Of a DNA stretch of 64,000 nt, positions 21,680-32,319 are shown piece after piece (within the stretch, counting starts at the first letter, position 1; each line of letters begins with the position of its first letter). The position numbers and the translations under genes are program-made. Below the pieces are notes generated by a model. The model had not been told where the DNA came from, did not search any database, and saw only the letters and a program-made list of their open reading frames with translations. This DNA is from Erodium maritimum (taxonomy: Eukaryota; Streptophyta; Magnoliopsida; Geraniales; Geraniaceae). The stretch covers positions 42,898,557 through 42,962,556 of the forward strand of contig OY997594.1 in the NCBI GenBank assembly GCA_963921825.1, in the 5' to 3' direction.

Positions 21680-22089
21680 CGACAACTCTCTCCTGGATAT
21701 CCGTCGTCTCGACATCCACCGACTGCTGCCTCTATCCCCCGGCCAACCCGGGTGGGCTGAGTCACCAAGAAGTACATGGCCACGCCGCCAGTAACCTCTA
21801 GCTCCAACCCGAACGTGCCCAATTCCCATATCATGTCCCACTCTCGGACTGATATGCTAGTAAGACTCGGGACCGACTTCCTACTCAGGGCGTCGGCAAC
21901 CACGTTCGCCTTACCCGGATGGTAGTGTAGCTCAAAGTCGTACTCCTCGAGTAGTCCCATCCATCGCCGCTGGCGCGTATTCAGGTCTCGTTGGGAAGAG
22001 ATGTACTTAAAGCTCTTATGAGTCCGAGAACACCTGAAATCGCTCGTCGCCAGTAACAGTCGGTATTGGCTCGGCACTTCGCCAGCCAA
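21680..22089 (-). pseudogene. RNase H end and RNase H-integrase linker remnant
   Basis: The frame contains [40 protein letters not shown] and ADALSRKSVPSL, typical of the C-terminal RNase H of Ty3/gypsy pol, followed by the linker [20 protein letters not shown]. Everything upstream (reverse transcriptase and the RNase H start) is deleted and joined to protease-linker sequence at about 22050. Confidence 0.8.
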
Positions 22090-22107
22090 TCCATTCCCAA
22101 GATTACG

Positions 22108-22574
22108 TTAAAGGTTGCCATTCCGTAAGTATCCTTCCCGCGGACACACGCACCAGCTCAGTCGCTGCCGAACCTCACGGAACCTCGCGGTCTCTCTAAG
22201 ACTTCGCTCCTCTACCGTTATCGTACTTACCAACACCGAACATACCCGAATCCTCGGGGTGATGACTCGATCCAGCATCAGGGCTCTTGAGCCCTCTCTC
22301 GAACCTCCTGTATCAGCTCGCTTCTCTAACTTCGCAGGCACGACAGACCCTAGTCAACACCACACCACCACCAACCAGCGTGTCCAGATGCCGGGGTGGA
22401 CTCAACGACTCTAAACTCAGCAAAACTCGACGAACTAGACGAGTGTGACGCACCGTTACCCATTAAAACTGACGCCCAAATCGGAGACCGAACACCCATT
22501 CCTTTAGTCACCCCGGTAAGGTCTAGTGCAAGCCTCACACGTTCCTCTATGCATTTACATATAACTTTCCGCAA
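22108..22574 (-). pseudogene. Protease remnant
   Basis: Pieces match the family protease (EERVRLALDLTGVTKG, PIWASVLMGNGASHSSSSSS) and the non-autonomous insert (MLDRVITPRIRVCSVLV). The active-site DTG is replaced by GNG, and a frameshift separates the halves. This is not a working protease. Confidence 0.7.
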
Positions 22575-22978
22575 CCAAACCAGTGTTCGCTACTCGTCCC
22601 TTGCGGGAAAAGTAGTAAAGGGGATTAGCGTTATGCTCACCTCCACGGACACCCGTTCGATTATGGCATACTAGTAAAGCACTAAAGACTTACCGATCTA
22701 ACCAGGGCAAACCACTACCTCAAAACCCGACGCCAAACGTCACACCGCTCACGCTAACAACAACTCAGTACTCGCTCAAGTAAGATAAACCTCGACGAGG
22801 GAAACACGTCCTCAATTCAAGAAATCACTACTGCTCACGCTATTAATACTTTAATTACTAGAATGCGTAAGGGAAACCTCAAATAAACCGCACAAACGTG
22901 CATCAAGTCACGCAACGACAATCCTAACCGCACAACGAAACAAAAGATAAAGCCTCGGATTTCTCTGATCTGCTAAAG

Positions 22979-23083
22979 CCTCGGTCACCAAACCGCCCTC
23001 CAGGCCGCGGAGGCCTCGGCCACCAGACCGCCCCCAGGTCGCGGGGGTCTCGGCCACCAGACCGCCCCCCAGGCCGCGGAGGC
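22979..23083 (-). repeat. GC-rich leader repeat, three units of about 35 bp
   Basis: Three tandem units with CCTCGGCCACCAGACCGCCC. They end exactly at the truncated 5' LTR (23084). The position corresponds to the leader repeats of the other elements, but the sequence is different. Confidence 0.8.
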
Positions 23084-26000
23084 CACGCCCCAATTTCAGT
23101 AAAACCGAACTCAGGACGCGAACGTTTAAAACAATAAAACATTTGAAACCTGTTTTGAATAAACACTTTAAAAACTCCATTTAGTTAATCAAAATAATAT
23201 TTACAACTCAAAATAAGTCCCAACCAGTGGACAAAACAAGGTATCCGTCACTAGACCCAAAAGTAAAACCCAGAGTCCCGCTCCTAGCTCTTCAAGCTTC
23301 AGAAGCTCACCTAGTCCAACCTGCGACGAATACCTGTAGGAAAAGCAGCTAGGGGTGAGCGTTCGCTCACCACCACGGATAACAGACTGACTACGACATA
23401 GTTAGCAGACAATGCCGGTAACACCAACAACAAACTCAACACCGGGGATCACTATCCCCAACTCAAGTACTCCGATTGACACACACCCACCGTTACCTTC
23501 CTCGACCGACTCAACACTCTGACACGTAGAGTAGACCCAACACAACGATCACGACCTCTTCCAAGGACTCAAAAGACCACCACACAACACCCAATATCAC
23601 AAAGGATCGCACACAAAACAAGATCACAAAGGATCGCACTCATGTCAGCTGCTCAGTGCCGGTTGCTAACCGGCTGGGCTCGAGCCTGCCCCACGCGCTT
23701 TGCCGATCCCTGTCAGGCTCCAGGCGGTCGACCTGTTCGTGATATATACAACGCTGCTTTTCCGATAGCTAGTCGGAAGGGGAGCTGCCCTCTCATCGCC
23801 TACAAATGCTCACAACCTTCCGAGACTCGAACTCGGTCAGGCTAGCCAAAGAACGCTCGCAACCTCCCGAGACTCGAACTCGGTCAGGCCAGCCAAAGGA
23901 TGCTCGCAACCTCCCGAGACTCGAACTCGGTCAGGCCAGCCAAATTCCACACCACTTCCCGACACACAGTCGGGGCACTAACCTCGGGCAAACACAATCA
24001 CAATCACAAACAAAGTTCAACAAACAACAACAACACAGGTTCAACACTCCACCGGCACTCATGGCCACCCAAGACACCAACAGTAAAACACGGACTCAAC
24101 AACCCCACGGGCACTCACGGCCTCCCAAGACACACCAACCATAACTCACGGGCTCAACAACCCCACGGGCACTCACGGCCTCCCAAGACACACCAACCAT
24201 AACTCACGGGCTCAACAACCCCACGGGCACTCACGGCCTCCCAAGACATACCAACAGTAACTCACGGGCTCAAAAACCCCACGGGCACTCACGGCCTCCC
24301 AAGACATACCAACAGTAACTCACAGGCTCAACAACCCCACAGGCACTCACGGCCTCCTAAGACATACCAGCAGTAACTCACAGGCTCAACAACCCCACAG
24401 GCACTCACGGCCTCCTAAGACATACCAGCAGTAACTCACGGGCTCAACAACCCCACAGGCACTCATGGCCACCCAAGACACCAACAGTAAAACACGGGCT
24501 CTCATGGCCACCCAAGACACAACAGTAAAGTACGGGCTCTCATGGCCACCCAAGACACAACAGTAAAGTACGGGCTCTCATGGCCACCCAAGACACAAAA
24601 ATACACAATCAACCTCCGGCATAACCAATGCCTCCAACAGTCCTAATATCAACAGTTTCACAATCAACCTCCGGGCATGGTCATATGCCTCCAGTACTCC
24701 TAATCTCGATAAGTTCGCAATCAACCTCCGGGCATGGTCATATGCCTCCAGTAATTCTAATAACGCTAAGTTCTCTGCTCCTACGACACTACTAAGTGTC
24801 ACATGCTTTTCTAATGTTCGCTACGTTCCCGTATCATGCCTTTCTAACATTCGATAACCTACTCAACCCACGACACCCCGGTGTCACATGCAATTCTACT
24901 GTTAACTTTCCCTAGTCAGGGCCGAGATCCGACTACTTTTCCCTACATCGTGCGTGTTCTCCAAAAGTGCCCAAATAAGCCTCGGCGTGATCTCCGTCAC
25001 TCGCCTAGCTTTCCTTTGCCTCGGTCCGCAGCACAATCTAAAAGAACACAATTTTAAACGCTTTTAAGCTTGCAGGCATAATGCTGAATTTTAATAAACC
25101 TGACGCCCAAAAGTAACCTCGACAATGTCGATCACTCCCAAACTCCACATTACACGACATTGTCGATATTGGACCCGGAAAGGCCCGATTCGCCCGACAT
25201 GGCGAATCTGCCCGGGTTTTGAAAACGCCCTTCCGGGGGTCCGAAAATTCCCGTTTTCGTTTCTACGGTCTTAGAATAATTCAAAGGTTCCTAGGCACTC
25301 GACGTAATCGAATTCCGACTTCCGAGTCAATTAATTAACGTTTAAAGTTTCTAAACCCGATAATTACAACTTTTCCAATTTAATTCCAAATTTCAATTCG
25401 GTTGTGGATAAATGATCCGGGGAACGTTCTAAACCACCCAAACACAAAACCCGATCACCCGAGCACGTGGGCCCCACCCTGCCAAGCTTGGAAAAATTCC
25501 CTTTTTGCCCCAAAACGTTCCTAACGTACCCCAAACCTCAACCATTCATCTTTAAACCAATTCTAACCAAAACCCAACCATATTTGAATCGTTTAAACTC
25601 AAACCCTAAAATCCGAACTTAACAAAACGAAAATCGGTTAGGTGCTCACCGTAGAGAATGACGGTGTGAGCTTGAATCTTCTATCGTTGAGACGATCCAA
25701 CGGTTTGATCGACGGGAATCACCAAAACCTTCAACTTCTCCTTCTCTTTTCTCTCCTTCTTCTAACTCACCTTTCTCTCTCCAAAACTCCATTTTTTTCA
25801 ATAATGAACGTGTAACACTCTTCCTCTTTCATTTTGTTTTAGTTTAAAAACGACTAACCATCATATTCATGACATGTGTTATGTGGGTCCACCTTTATTT
25901 TGGTTTAAATAAACTAACCACCATTTGCTTGACATGTGTCAAGTTGCCCACCCCTTTTTGAAAATATCTTCTAGATATTTTGCAGTCAGATTCGCGAAAT

Positions 26001-26362
26001 TCGGCCGTCTCGGGCCCCGAACGGGCACTTTTTCCAAGAAATTACGAAACTTCACGGGCTACAAGGAAACGGCTCAACTAAGACCGTTGCGACGACGGCT
26101 AAGCTTTTTGGATCCAAAACGGTCCTCGAATGGACCCAAACGTCGCTCGGTTGACTTTTCCAGCGAAAAGTCAACATTTCCCAAATTGGTTAGAAAGTTG
26201 CCCTGAGTCCCCCGGAACTCACTTTGGTCGATAACGGGGTCAACTTAAGTCCGGTATGACCCTCGGGGTCAATCTTAGGTTTAATTAAGTGTCTGCTTAA
26301 ATTTTTTAAATTTTCCTGTTTTTCGCAGATTTGACTGGCGTTGACCGGGAGTGGTTATTACA
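23084..26362 (-). repeat. 5' LTR of the 18-26 kb element (3279 bp)
   Basis: Nearly full LTR lacking only the terminal TGT on the primer-site side. It carries about ten 58-bp repeats at 24055-24600, the palindrome cluster (25125-25210) and the ATC-TTCTA-GAT hairpin at about 25960. Its right end TTACA abuts the CCGGT duplication. Confidence 0.88.
24055..24600 (-). repeat. 58-bp LTR minisatellite
   Basis: About ten copies with CGGGCTCAACAACCCCACGG and GGCACTCACGGCCTCCCAAG. Drift is visible: central units carry ACAGG, and the last ones shorten to GGGCTCTCATGGCCACCCAA. Confidence 0.85.
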
Positions 26363-26367
26363 CCGGT
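26363..26367. other. Target-site duplication CCGGT (right)
   Basis: Exact copy of 18307-18311. Confidence 0.85.
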
Positions 26368-27647
26368 GGTGGCCGCGGACGGATATGGACTCAGGGCATA
26401 AGTCAGCGACTACGACAAAGGGACCTTTTGGCGACGACCAGCTTTTTGTAGGGCGATTGTGCACAGAGGGGAGCTTGTCTTCCTATTTTCCCCGAGGATG
26501 GTTTTGTAGACCTTCTCGGGCCGACGACGGAGGGAGGGGCTACTTTGGCCAAATGTGGCGCCGCTTCTCCCACGTGTAGGGGCAAAGGTTAACATATAGA
26601 GTCCGAGTATGGTTCAGGAGGTCACGCGAAAAATGGAAAACCCACGAGGAAGGTTAATGAAACCTGAGGAAACAAGGCAGATGGTGAAAGACGACATGCA
26701 TGACCGTGGATGGGGACCTCGAGATCTACTAGAGGTCATGGAAGAGCTAGGCAGTCAAATGGGAGGCCTAACAATCCAGAAAGTGATGGTTTGTGTGTGG
26801 CCGCGAAGTGAGCTTTGCGTATGCTCTGGTCGGGAGGGTGTTGGCTCCTCGGGATTTTAACAAGCAATTCCTCGTGGATTGGTTGTCGCAACTATGTAGA
26901 ATTACGGAGTTGTTGGCCCGTCCTTTAGAGGGTGGAGTTGTGTCTTTCGGAGTTGTTGTCGCAAGGATCTTAGACGTAGAGCCCCTTGTGTTTCGACGAG
27001 CTCTGGTGGCCACCGATGGTAAAGGGGTCCTTCGGGTCAGGGACGGCTGGGTGGACTGGTCACCTAGTAGTATTCCAGCGAAGGTACAAGTAACGATGAC
27101 CCGCACACTAGGAGAAGAGAGACTGCATGAGACCGTTGCTTGATGATGGTTTTACGATTGCGATTAGTTCGAGCATCCGCGCGAGACTAGCGGTGAGTGC
27201 AACCCTCCTGTATGGAACACTGGTAAAGACCCAATAGCCATGCTATCGATGGAAGCAGTAGGGAACAAATTAAGATTTGGCAGCGGGGAAGATTGAGTCT
27301 TCGTGGCCCTTGGTTTGGGGTCCCGAGACGACTGTTTGGGTATTATTACCTCGTGAAAATATCGACCCGAGGGAGCAGCAGGCGGTGGTGTAGTAATGGC
27401 GACAGTATCAAGGATGCATGACTATGGTTGGCCGAGACTATAACCCTTTGTAGCAATAAAAGTCTGGTTAGACTTGGAGAATAATGAGGCAGGGAGCATC
27501 ACCAATAAGGTGGTGGCAAGATGCAACATGGTCGAGATAGTGGCTGACAGCAACAGAGGGTGATAGGAGGTTGTACTAATGGGGTCAGAACCATGGACGG
27601 AGGAGAGGTTTCATTATGTCGCGGGAAGAAAAGTAGTGAGAAATAGA
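26368..27647. other. Unclassified, probably degraded transposon DNA
   Basis: GC-balanced sequence unlike the gypsy family. It is continuous with 18290-18311 across the inserted element. Broken plus-strand frames at 26609-26860 and 26793-27143 overlap in different phases. The second includes YALVGRVLAPRDFNKQFLVD and PLEGGVVSFG, which loosely resembles the N-terminal DUF4283 region of plant LINE ORF1 proteins. I could not extend the match, and no RT, transposase or LTR ends are visible. The rest (27150-27647) shows nothing. Confidence 0.3.
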
Positions 27648-28237
27648 CAAGGTTGTAAAAAACCCCGCCAGAAAGCGTCTAAGCGCTGAAACGGGCTCTG
27701 CCGATCCGATTTATTCTCTTAGGGTGTTTTAGGCGGTTTGGGTGAAATATGGCCGATTAATCCCCTGTTCATCTGATTAATTGGACGAGTCGGCCAGACG
27801 TCGGGTCGGATTCGTAATTAAAAAAACAGTTTATAATCTTCTACAAACTAAGTGAGACAATAAAAGTATGCTAGTTGAGTTGATAGATCACACTTTGTTC
27901 AAGTGTTACATCTTGAGTTTAACTCACGCTATTAATTTCTTTTGTTTAATATTTTCAAAACATACATAGTGAACAAACCTATAGTAATTTAATTGATAGT
28001 ATATTTATTGATGTTCTTAGTAATTTAATTGATAGTCATATTTATTGATGTTGTTTTAAGAATAGTATGATACTTTGGGTTTAGTACAATGTTTATGTTT
28101 TTTAATATATTGAATTAATCTTTTTATATAATATAAATTTGTCAATCGTATATATAATAAAGTAATAATCCAATTAATCCCTAATTACCTATAACCTATT
28201 CTCATTCGAGAAGCACACGACGTTTTTTACAACCTTG
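27648..28237. mobile_element. Short terminal-inverted-repeat element (MITE-like, about 590 bp)
   Basis: CAAGGTTGTAAAAAAC at 27648-27663 is perfectly repeated in inverse at 28222-28237. The interior is AT-rich and non-coding. Inside it, TAGTTGAGTTG (27872-27882) fits the RNA polymerase III A-box consensus, and AGTTTAACTCA (27916-27926) is a weak B-box at tRNA-like spacing, so a SINE-like head may be embedded. No convincing target-site duplication was found. Confidence 0.5.
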
Positions 28238-28648
28238 GTTATAAAGCTTTTGTAAGTCATGAAAATTCAGTTGTTAGTAAAATGCATTATATACTTTTTA
28301 CATTTTTTAGATGAAAAATCAACGAAATTATGTGAAAAAATTAGATAATTAGTATACCAACCAAGTATTTAAGTTAGGTAAAAAAAATGTACATAATTAT
28401 GTATGATTTTCCATCCAATTTCATTAACGGGCATTATCACCTAACTGGAAACAACACCCAGTGAGAAAGGTTGTAAAAGAACAGCAACTCATTATGAGAC
28501 AACTTTAATAAAACAAAATCGTAATCAATGACAAACAAACCTTCAAGTCCAAATGAACTTTGGGGGATATCAATATAGAAAAACTAAAGAGGGGCAACAA
28601 CAAAAAGATTCTAGTCTGAGACCCTAAAACCATTATAACTTTTTAACT
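28238..28648 (-). other. 3' flank of RPL9
   Basis: AT-rich DNA downstream of the RPL9 stop codon, including the 3' UTR. No second gene is seen. AAGGTTGTAAAA recurs at about 28468, echoing the inverted-repeat terminus nearby. Confidence 0.5.
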
Positions 28649-30522
28649 TCACTCATCAGCTCCAAGGATGGTTCCTTTGTCACTTACATAGATACCATCA
28701 AGAAACTTCCTGATATCCTTGTTCTTTACATGGCATTTCTGAAACAAAATAATAACCCAGCATAAACAACAGATATGGTGGTGAAATAAATAGAGAGGTG
28801 CAAAAGAGAGATACCTGATTAATCAGAGCAGCAGACCGCGAAACAAGTTCAATATCACTTCCATCCAGAACGAGTTCATCCTTGACCTTCTCGGATCGAA
28901 GAATGGTGACACCATCAAGCATATCAACCTTCCTCACCTGATGAAAATAGGTACATGCATTCAAATTAAATAGATCATTACAAACCTTGTATATTTAGTC
29001 AGCAAAGATGTATATTAACAATACTAAATTGCAAAGGAATTATACAAAGAAAACAGACACCGATAGCAACATGAATTCAAAATCTATAAATATATGTAGA
29101 AAGAAATAATTATATACCTTGAACCATGCATTCAATATAAAAAGTAGTAAGATCAACATAGCAAGGAATCACTAGATACTTTGAACAAGGATACTAGGCA
29201 TTCATTTAATCTGTCATGCATTTTTATTTTAACATACCGAAGCTCTATGTGACAAATTGATTTAAACAGTTAAAACTAAGCAAAGAAAAACACTTTCATG
29301 TTCAGAAAGCATTATGAAAAATTCTAAAATAAAAAAAAGGATAAAATATGCTAACTGGAAATAACAACCATTCCCATTATACATGAAATCACATGTTTAG
29401 ATGTCAATATTTCCGTGACGATATAAAGATGAGCTACTTGTAACATACTGAGACAAATATGTGATTCAACTAGCTAACCAAGTTTAAAAAAAAGATAGGA
29501 TGGTTGACTTCATGGTATTGAAGTTTTACTAATTATAGGGAATATTTGCAGAAACTCATCCCAAAATTGAATTATAACATGAAAGGATGTTCAACACAGT
29601 TACCTAGTCACAGCTTCATCAAGTACTAATAGAATAAAACACTCAAACTTTATATAAACAGGTTGGTGAAAAGAGAAGAGTAAATTACAAATACCTACCC
29701 CAAACTTGTAACGTTTAACCGATACTTACTCTAAAGTTTTTTTTTTTAACTTAAACCTACTCAGATGTTTAGTTATATAACAAATGGTCCAAGCCGTCAG
29801 TTAAAATAAGGGAAATACCCTCATCTACACTTCAATAATTATTTAAAAAATCACTTTTGTTATATATATATATATACATTTTTGTCATTTTAAATGACAG
29901 CTTGAGTTATTTGTTATATAACTAAACATATATATCAGTTAAAAAAAACTTTAAGGTAGGTATCAGTTAATTGCTACAAGTTTAGTGTATGTATTTGTAA
30001 TTTACCCAAAAGAGAATTAGCTAAAATGTGAAATTGATAAATAAACAACAAAGCCCCGGAAAGGAAATCAAAACAACAACAATTACAAGTATTTCTATGA
30101 AATGTATAACAATGAAAGAAAATAAGCGGTAGGGGAGAGGCTTTTACCTTCTTCTCCCCGAGGAAATTCCTGATCTCGATAGACCTGTTGGCGTTGGTGA
30201 TACTGGCGTTGATGGGGAAGTGAGCATAGACGAACCTCATCTTGTAGCGGTAGCCCTTGGTGACGCCGGTGATAAGATTCTCGACGTGGCTGAGGGCGGT
30301 GCGGATGGCGGCGGAGGTCTTGCGGGTTCCGAACCAGGCCTCGATTCTGAGCTTGCGGCTGCCGGTCTCCTCATCCTTGATGAGGTGGAAGTCGAGGTTC
30401 AGGTGCTTGAAGTTCCGGACGAGCTTGCCTCTGGGACCTTCCACTTCGATCACCTTGGCGTTCACCTTAATCTTCACCCCATCGGGTATGTCCATGGTCT
30501 CCGACGACAAGATGGTCTTCAT
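28649..30522 (-). CDS. RPL9: 60S ribosomal protein L9 (uL6), three coding exons
   Basis: Cytosolic large-subunit ribosomal protein of the L6/uL6 family, which sits near the GTPase centre of the 60S subunit. Coding exons on the minus strand are 30522-30148 (125 codons), 28937-28815 (41) and 28738-28649 (29 plus TGA), giving 195 aa, the usual plant length. The start is [20 protein letters not shown], and conserved stretches are [67 protein letters not shown] and [20 protein letters not shown]. It ends GTILGADE. Introns are 1210 bp (28938-30147) and 76 bp (28739-28814), both GT-AG and phase 0. No disruption is seen. It is the only intact host gene in the window. Confidence 0.96.
29680..30005. 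mobile_element. MITE-like element in RPL9 intron 1
   Basis: GTAAATTACAAATAC (29680-29694) is perfectly inverted at 29991-30005, and the similarity extends further inward with mismatches (ACTTGTA on both sides). The roughly 326-bp interior is AT-rich and contains a TA microsatellite (about 29861-29876). A target-site duplication is not clear. It lies entirely within the intron, well away from the 3' splice site and about 140 bp from the 5' splice site. Confidence 0.65.
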
Positions 30523-30556
30523 CTTCTTCTGCTAGCGGATCTGAGAGGCTCGCGCA

Positions 30557-30729
30557 AAACCCTAATGCGATGTATATATATGCTCCCTGCTGCTATTGGA
30601 TCTAGACAAAACCCAGTTATAATTCCACAATTGGGTCAATCTCTTAAATGGGCCTTTGTCTAATTATACGAGTTTGCTGTGGGTTTAAAAACAACAACTA
30701 AGAACATCACATATGATATAAATAGCCCA
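30557..30729 (-). promoter_or_regulatory. RPL9 promoter: telo-box, TATA and site II motifs
   Basis: Reading toward the gene on the minus strand: site II motifs TGGGCT (complement of 30724-30729) and GGCCCA (complement of 30649-30654), a TATATATA run (30572-30579), and a telo-box (AAACCCTAA on the plus strand at 30557-30565), about 35 bp before the ATG. Site II plus telo-box is the usual growth-linked arrangement in plant ribosomal-protein promoters. Confidence 0.75.
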
Positions 30730-30739
30730 AGTTGGGACA

Positions 30740-32314
30740 ATGGCTCACTCTAATTCCAGAAAATATAGAATTTTGAAAAATTAGTGAAAAATGTATTAAT
30801 ACAAAAAATTGAAACAAAACAAAATTATATTAAAATACTGAAACGAAATTACATTAATTTGAAAAACTTAAACGAAATTATACTAGATTAAAAAACTTTA
30901 TCGAGATAATAAATTTCTTTATTAATCAATCCCGATGTGACGTCGTTACTTAATTTGATCTTTAACTAGCATCCACCATTGTTATTTTTTAGATGGTGTT
31001 CCATATTATTGGGCATCGGCCACATCGAAGACTTTGTCATTGATTTGCTTGATAGTCAAATTTTGGAACCAGTAAATCGTTTCGAATTTCTTTACTTTCG
31101 GGTAGCCTTACCCCAATAATCCTTTAGTTGTTTGTGACTTCGATCGAGAGAAAACTTGACTATATCCTGCAACAAGTCAAACTACGCGTTTTTCCAAAAT
31201 CATCTTCCGACCTTGGCATGAAAAGTCATGATATAATTAATCGGGTTTCTTCATCATGGGACTGAACTATGTTGCATCGCGGAGCAACCACTAGATAGAG
31301 ACAGGAAGGTCAAGATGTGTAACACGAGAGGACGGGAGGGGGAAGTTGGAGGAGAAGTGTGTGGAGAAAGAGCGGAGGGTGAGTAACGCCCTGTAGTTGT
31401 ACACGTGGAATGAAGGCGTGACATGTGCACCGGTCATCAAGTAGTAATGAGAGGTAAGTCTTGATATCGCCCAAATAGCAAATAGACACTCATTATTTAT
31501 CTCGATCCTGATTCGACAGTCTTGGTTCGTGGCAAATTGAGTTGATGTTTGTGGGGGACAAATGCAATAAATAATATTAGAAAAATGTTTGAGTCATAAA
31601 TTAGAGAAGAATAATCCAGAATCATATGGTCGTAATGATCTCGTTCATAGTATTGGACAACCGTGAGTGCACCCTATACAAGACTTAGGGAGAAACAATC
31701 ACGTGAAGTCACTTGAGGTCAGAATTGGTGTGAACCACCCGCATAGTTATGTTAGCTCAAGTCGAAACCGCTACCCGATCAAGTTTGCATACATTTTCCT
31801 ATGTGATATACATAATATTCATTTACATGCATGAACGTATTCAAATGACTAACTATGATCCTAGATTCAGAAACGTTAGTTACACATACTCAAGTTATAT
31901 ACAAATAACATGGTTGTCAGACTAACCATATGAAGGATTCTAAGGTGTAAAAACGCAGCGGAATTAAATAAAAAAAACCTAGAAAATCCTTAGGATCCAT
32001 GTAATTCTGAATAAATTGACAAAACGAAAATTAAGTTTGTTACCTTTCTCGATTTGAGCCTGGTTCGAGACGATGACTAAGAACGTTTTTGCTTCGATGA
32101 GGTTTAGACGTCTCCAAATGGATGCATCCTCTTCAAGTATCCAGACCAACAAGAACTCCCAAATCGTATGTGTGCTAGCACAAGTTTTTATCACTTTTTC
32201 TCTTTCTTCTTTGCTTTCTCAACTCAAGCACTCCAAAAAACGTAACCATTATTCTAATTTCGTAAATCACTAGTGGGTTACGAAATATCATATATGTAGA
32301 GATGTTTTAGGAGT
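30740..32314. other. Gene-free DNA between RPL9 and the 32-49 kb gypsy element
   Basis: AT-rich, with only short frames in any phase (longest about 71 codons) and no recognisable protein. The segment about 31900-32270 contains AAAACGCAGCGGAATTAA, a phrase I associate with ends of plant retrotransposons, but I could not define an element. Confidence 0.4.
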
Positions 32315-32319
32315 AAGTG

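Larger units (their letters stand above)
18312..26362 (-). mobile_element. Non-autonomous Ty3/gypsy element with two LTRs
   Basis: An 8051-bp minus-strand element bounded by TGTCACGCCCC (left) and TTACA (right) and flanked by CCGGT on both sides. It has a left LTR 18312-20846, an internal region 20847-23083 with degraded integrase, RNase H end and protease, and a right LTR 23084-26362. Read on its own strand the right LTR is the 5' LTR. Its last three bases and the primer site are gone: the GC-rich leader repeat runs straight into CACGCCCC at 23084. The element can therefore no longer be reverse transcribed normally. The intact duplication means the deletion came after insertion. Confidence 0.9.

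Noticed and set aside
28698-28964. Stand-alone 88-codon minus-strand ORF
   Set aside because: It is RPL9 exon 2 read through both of its splice sites.
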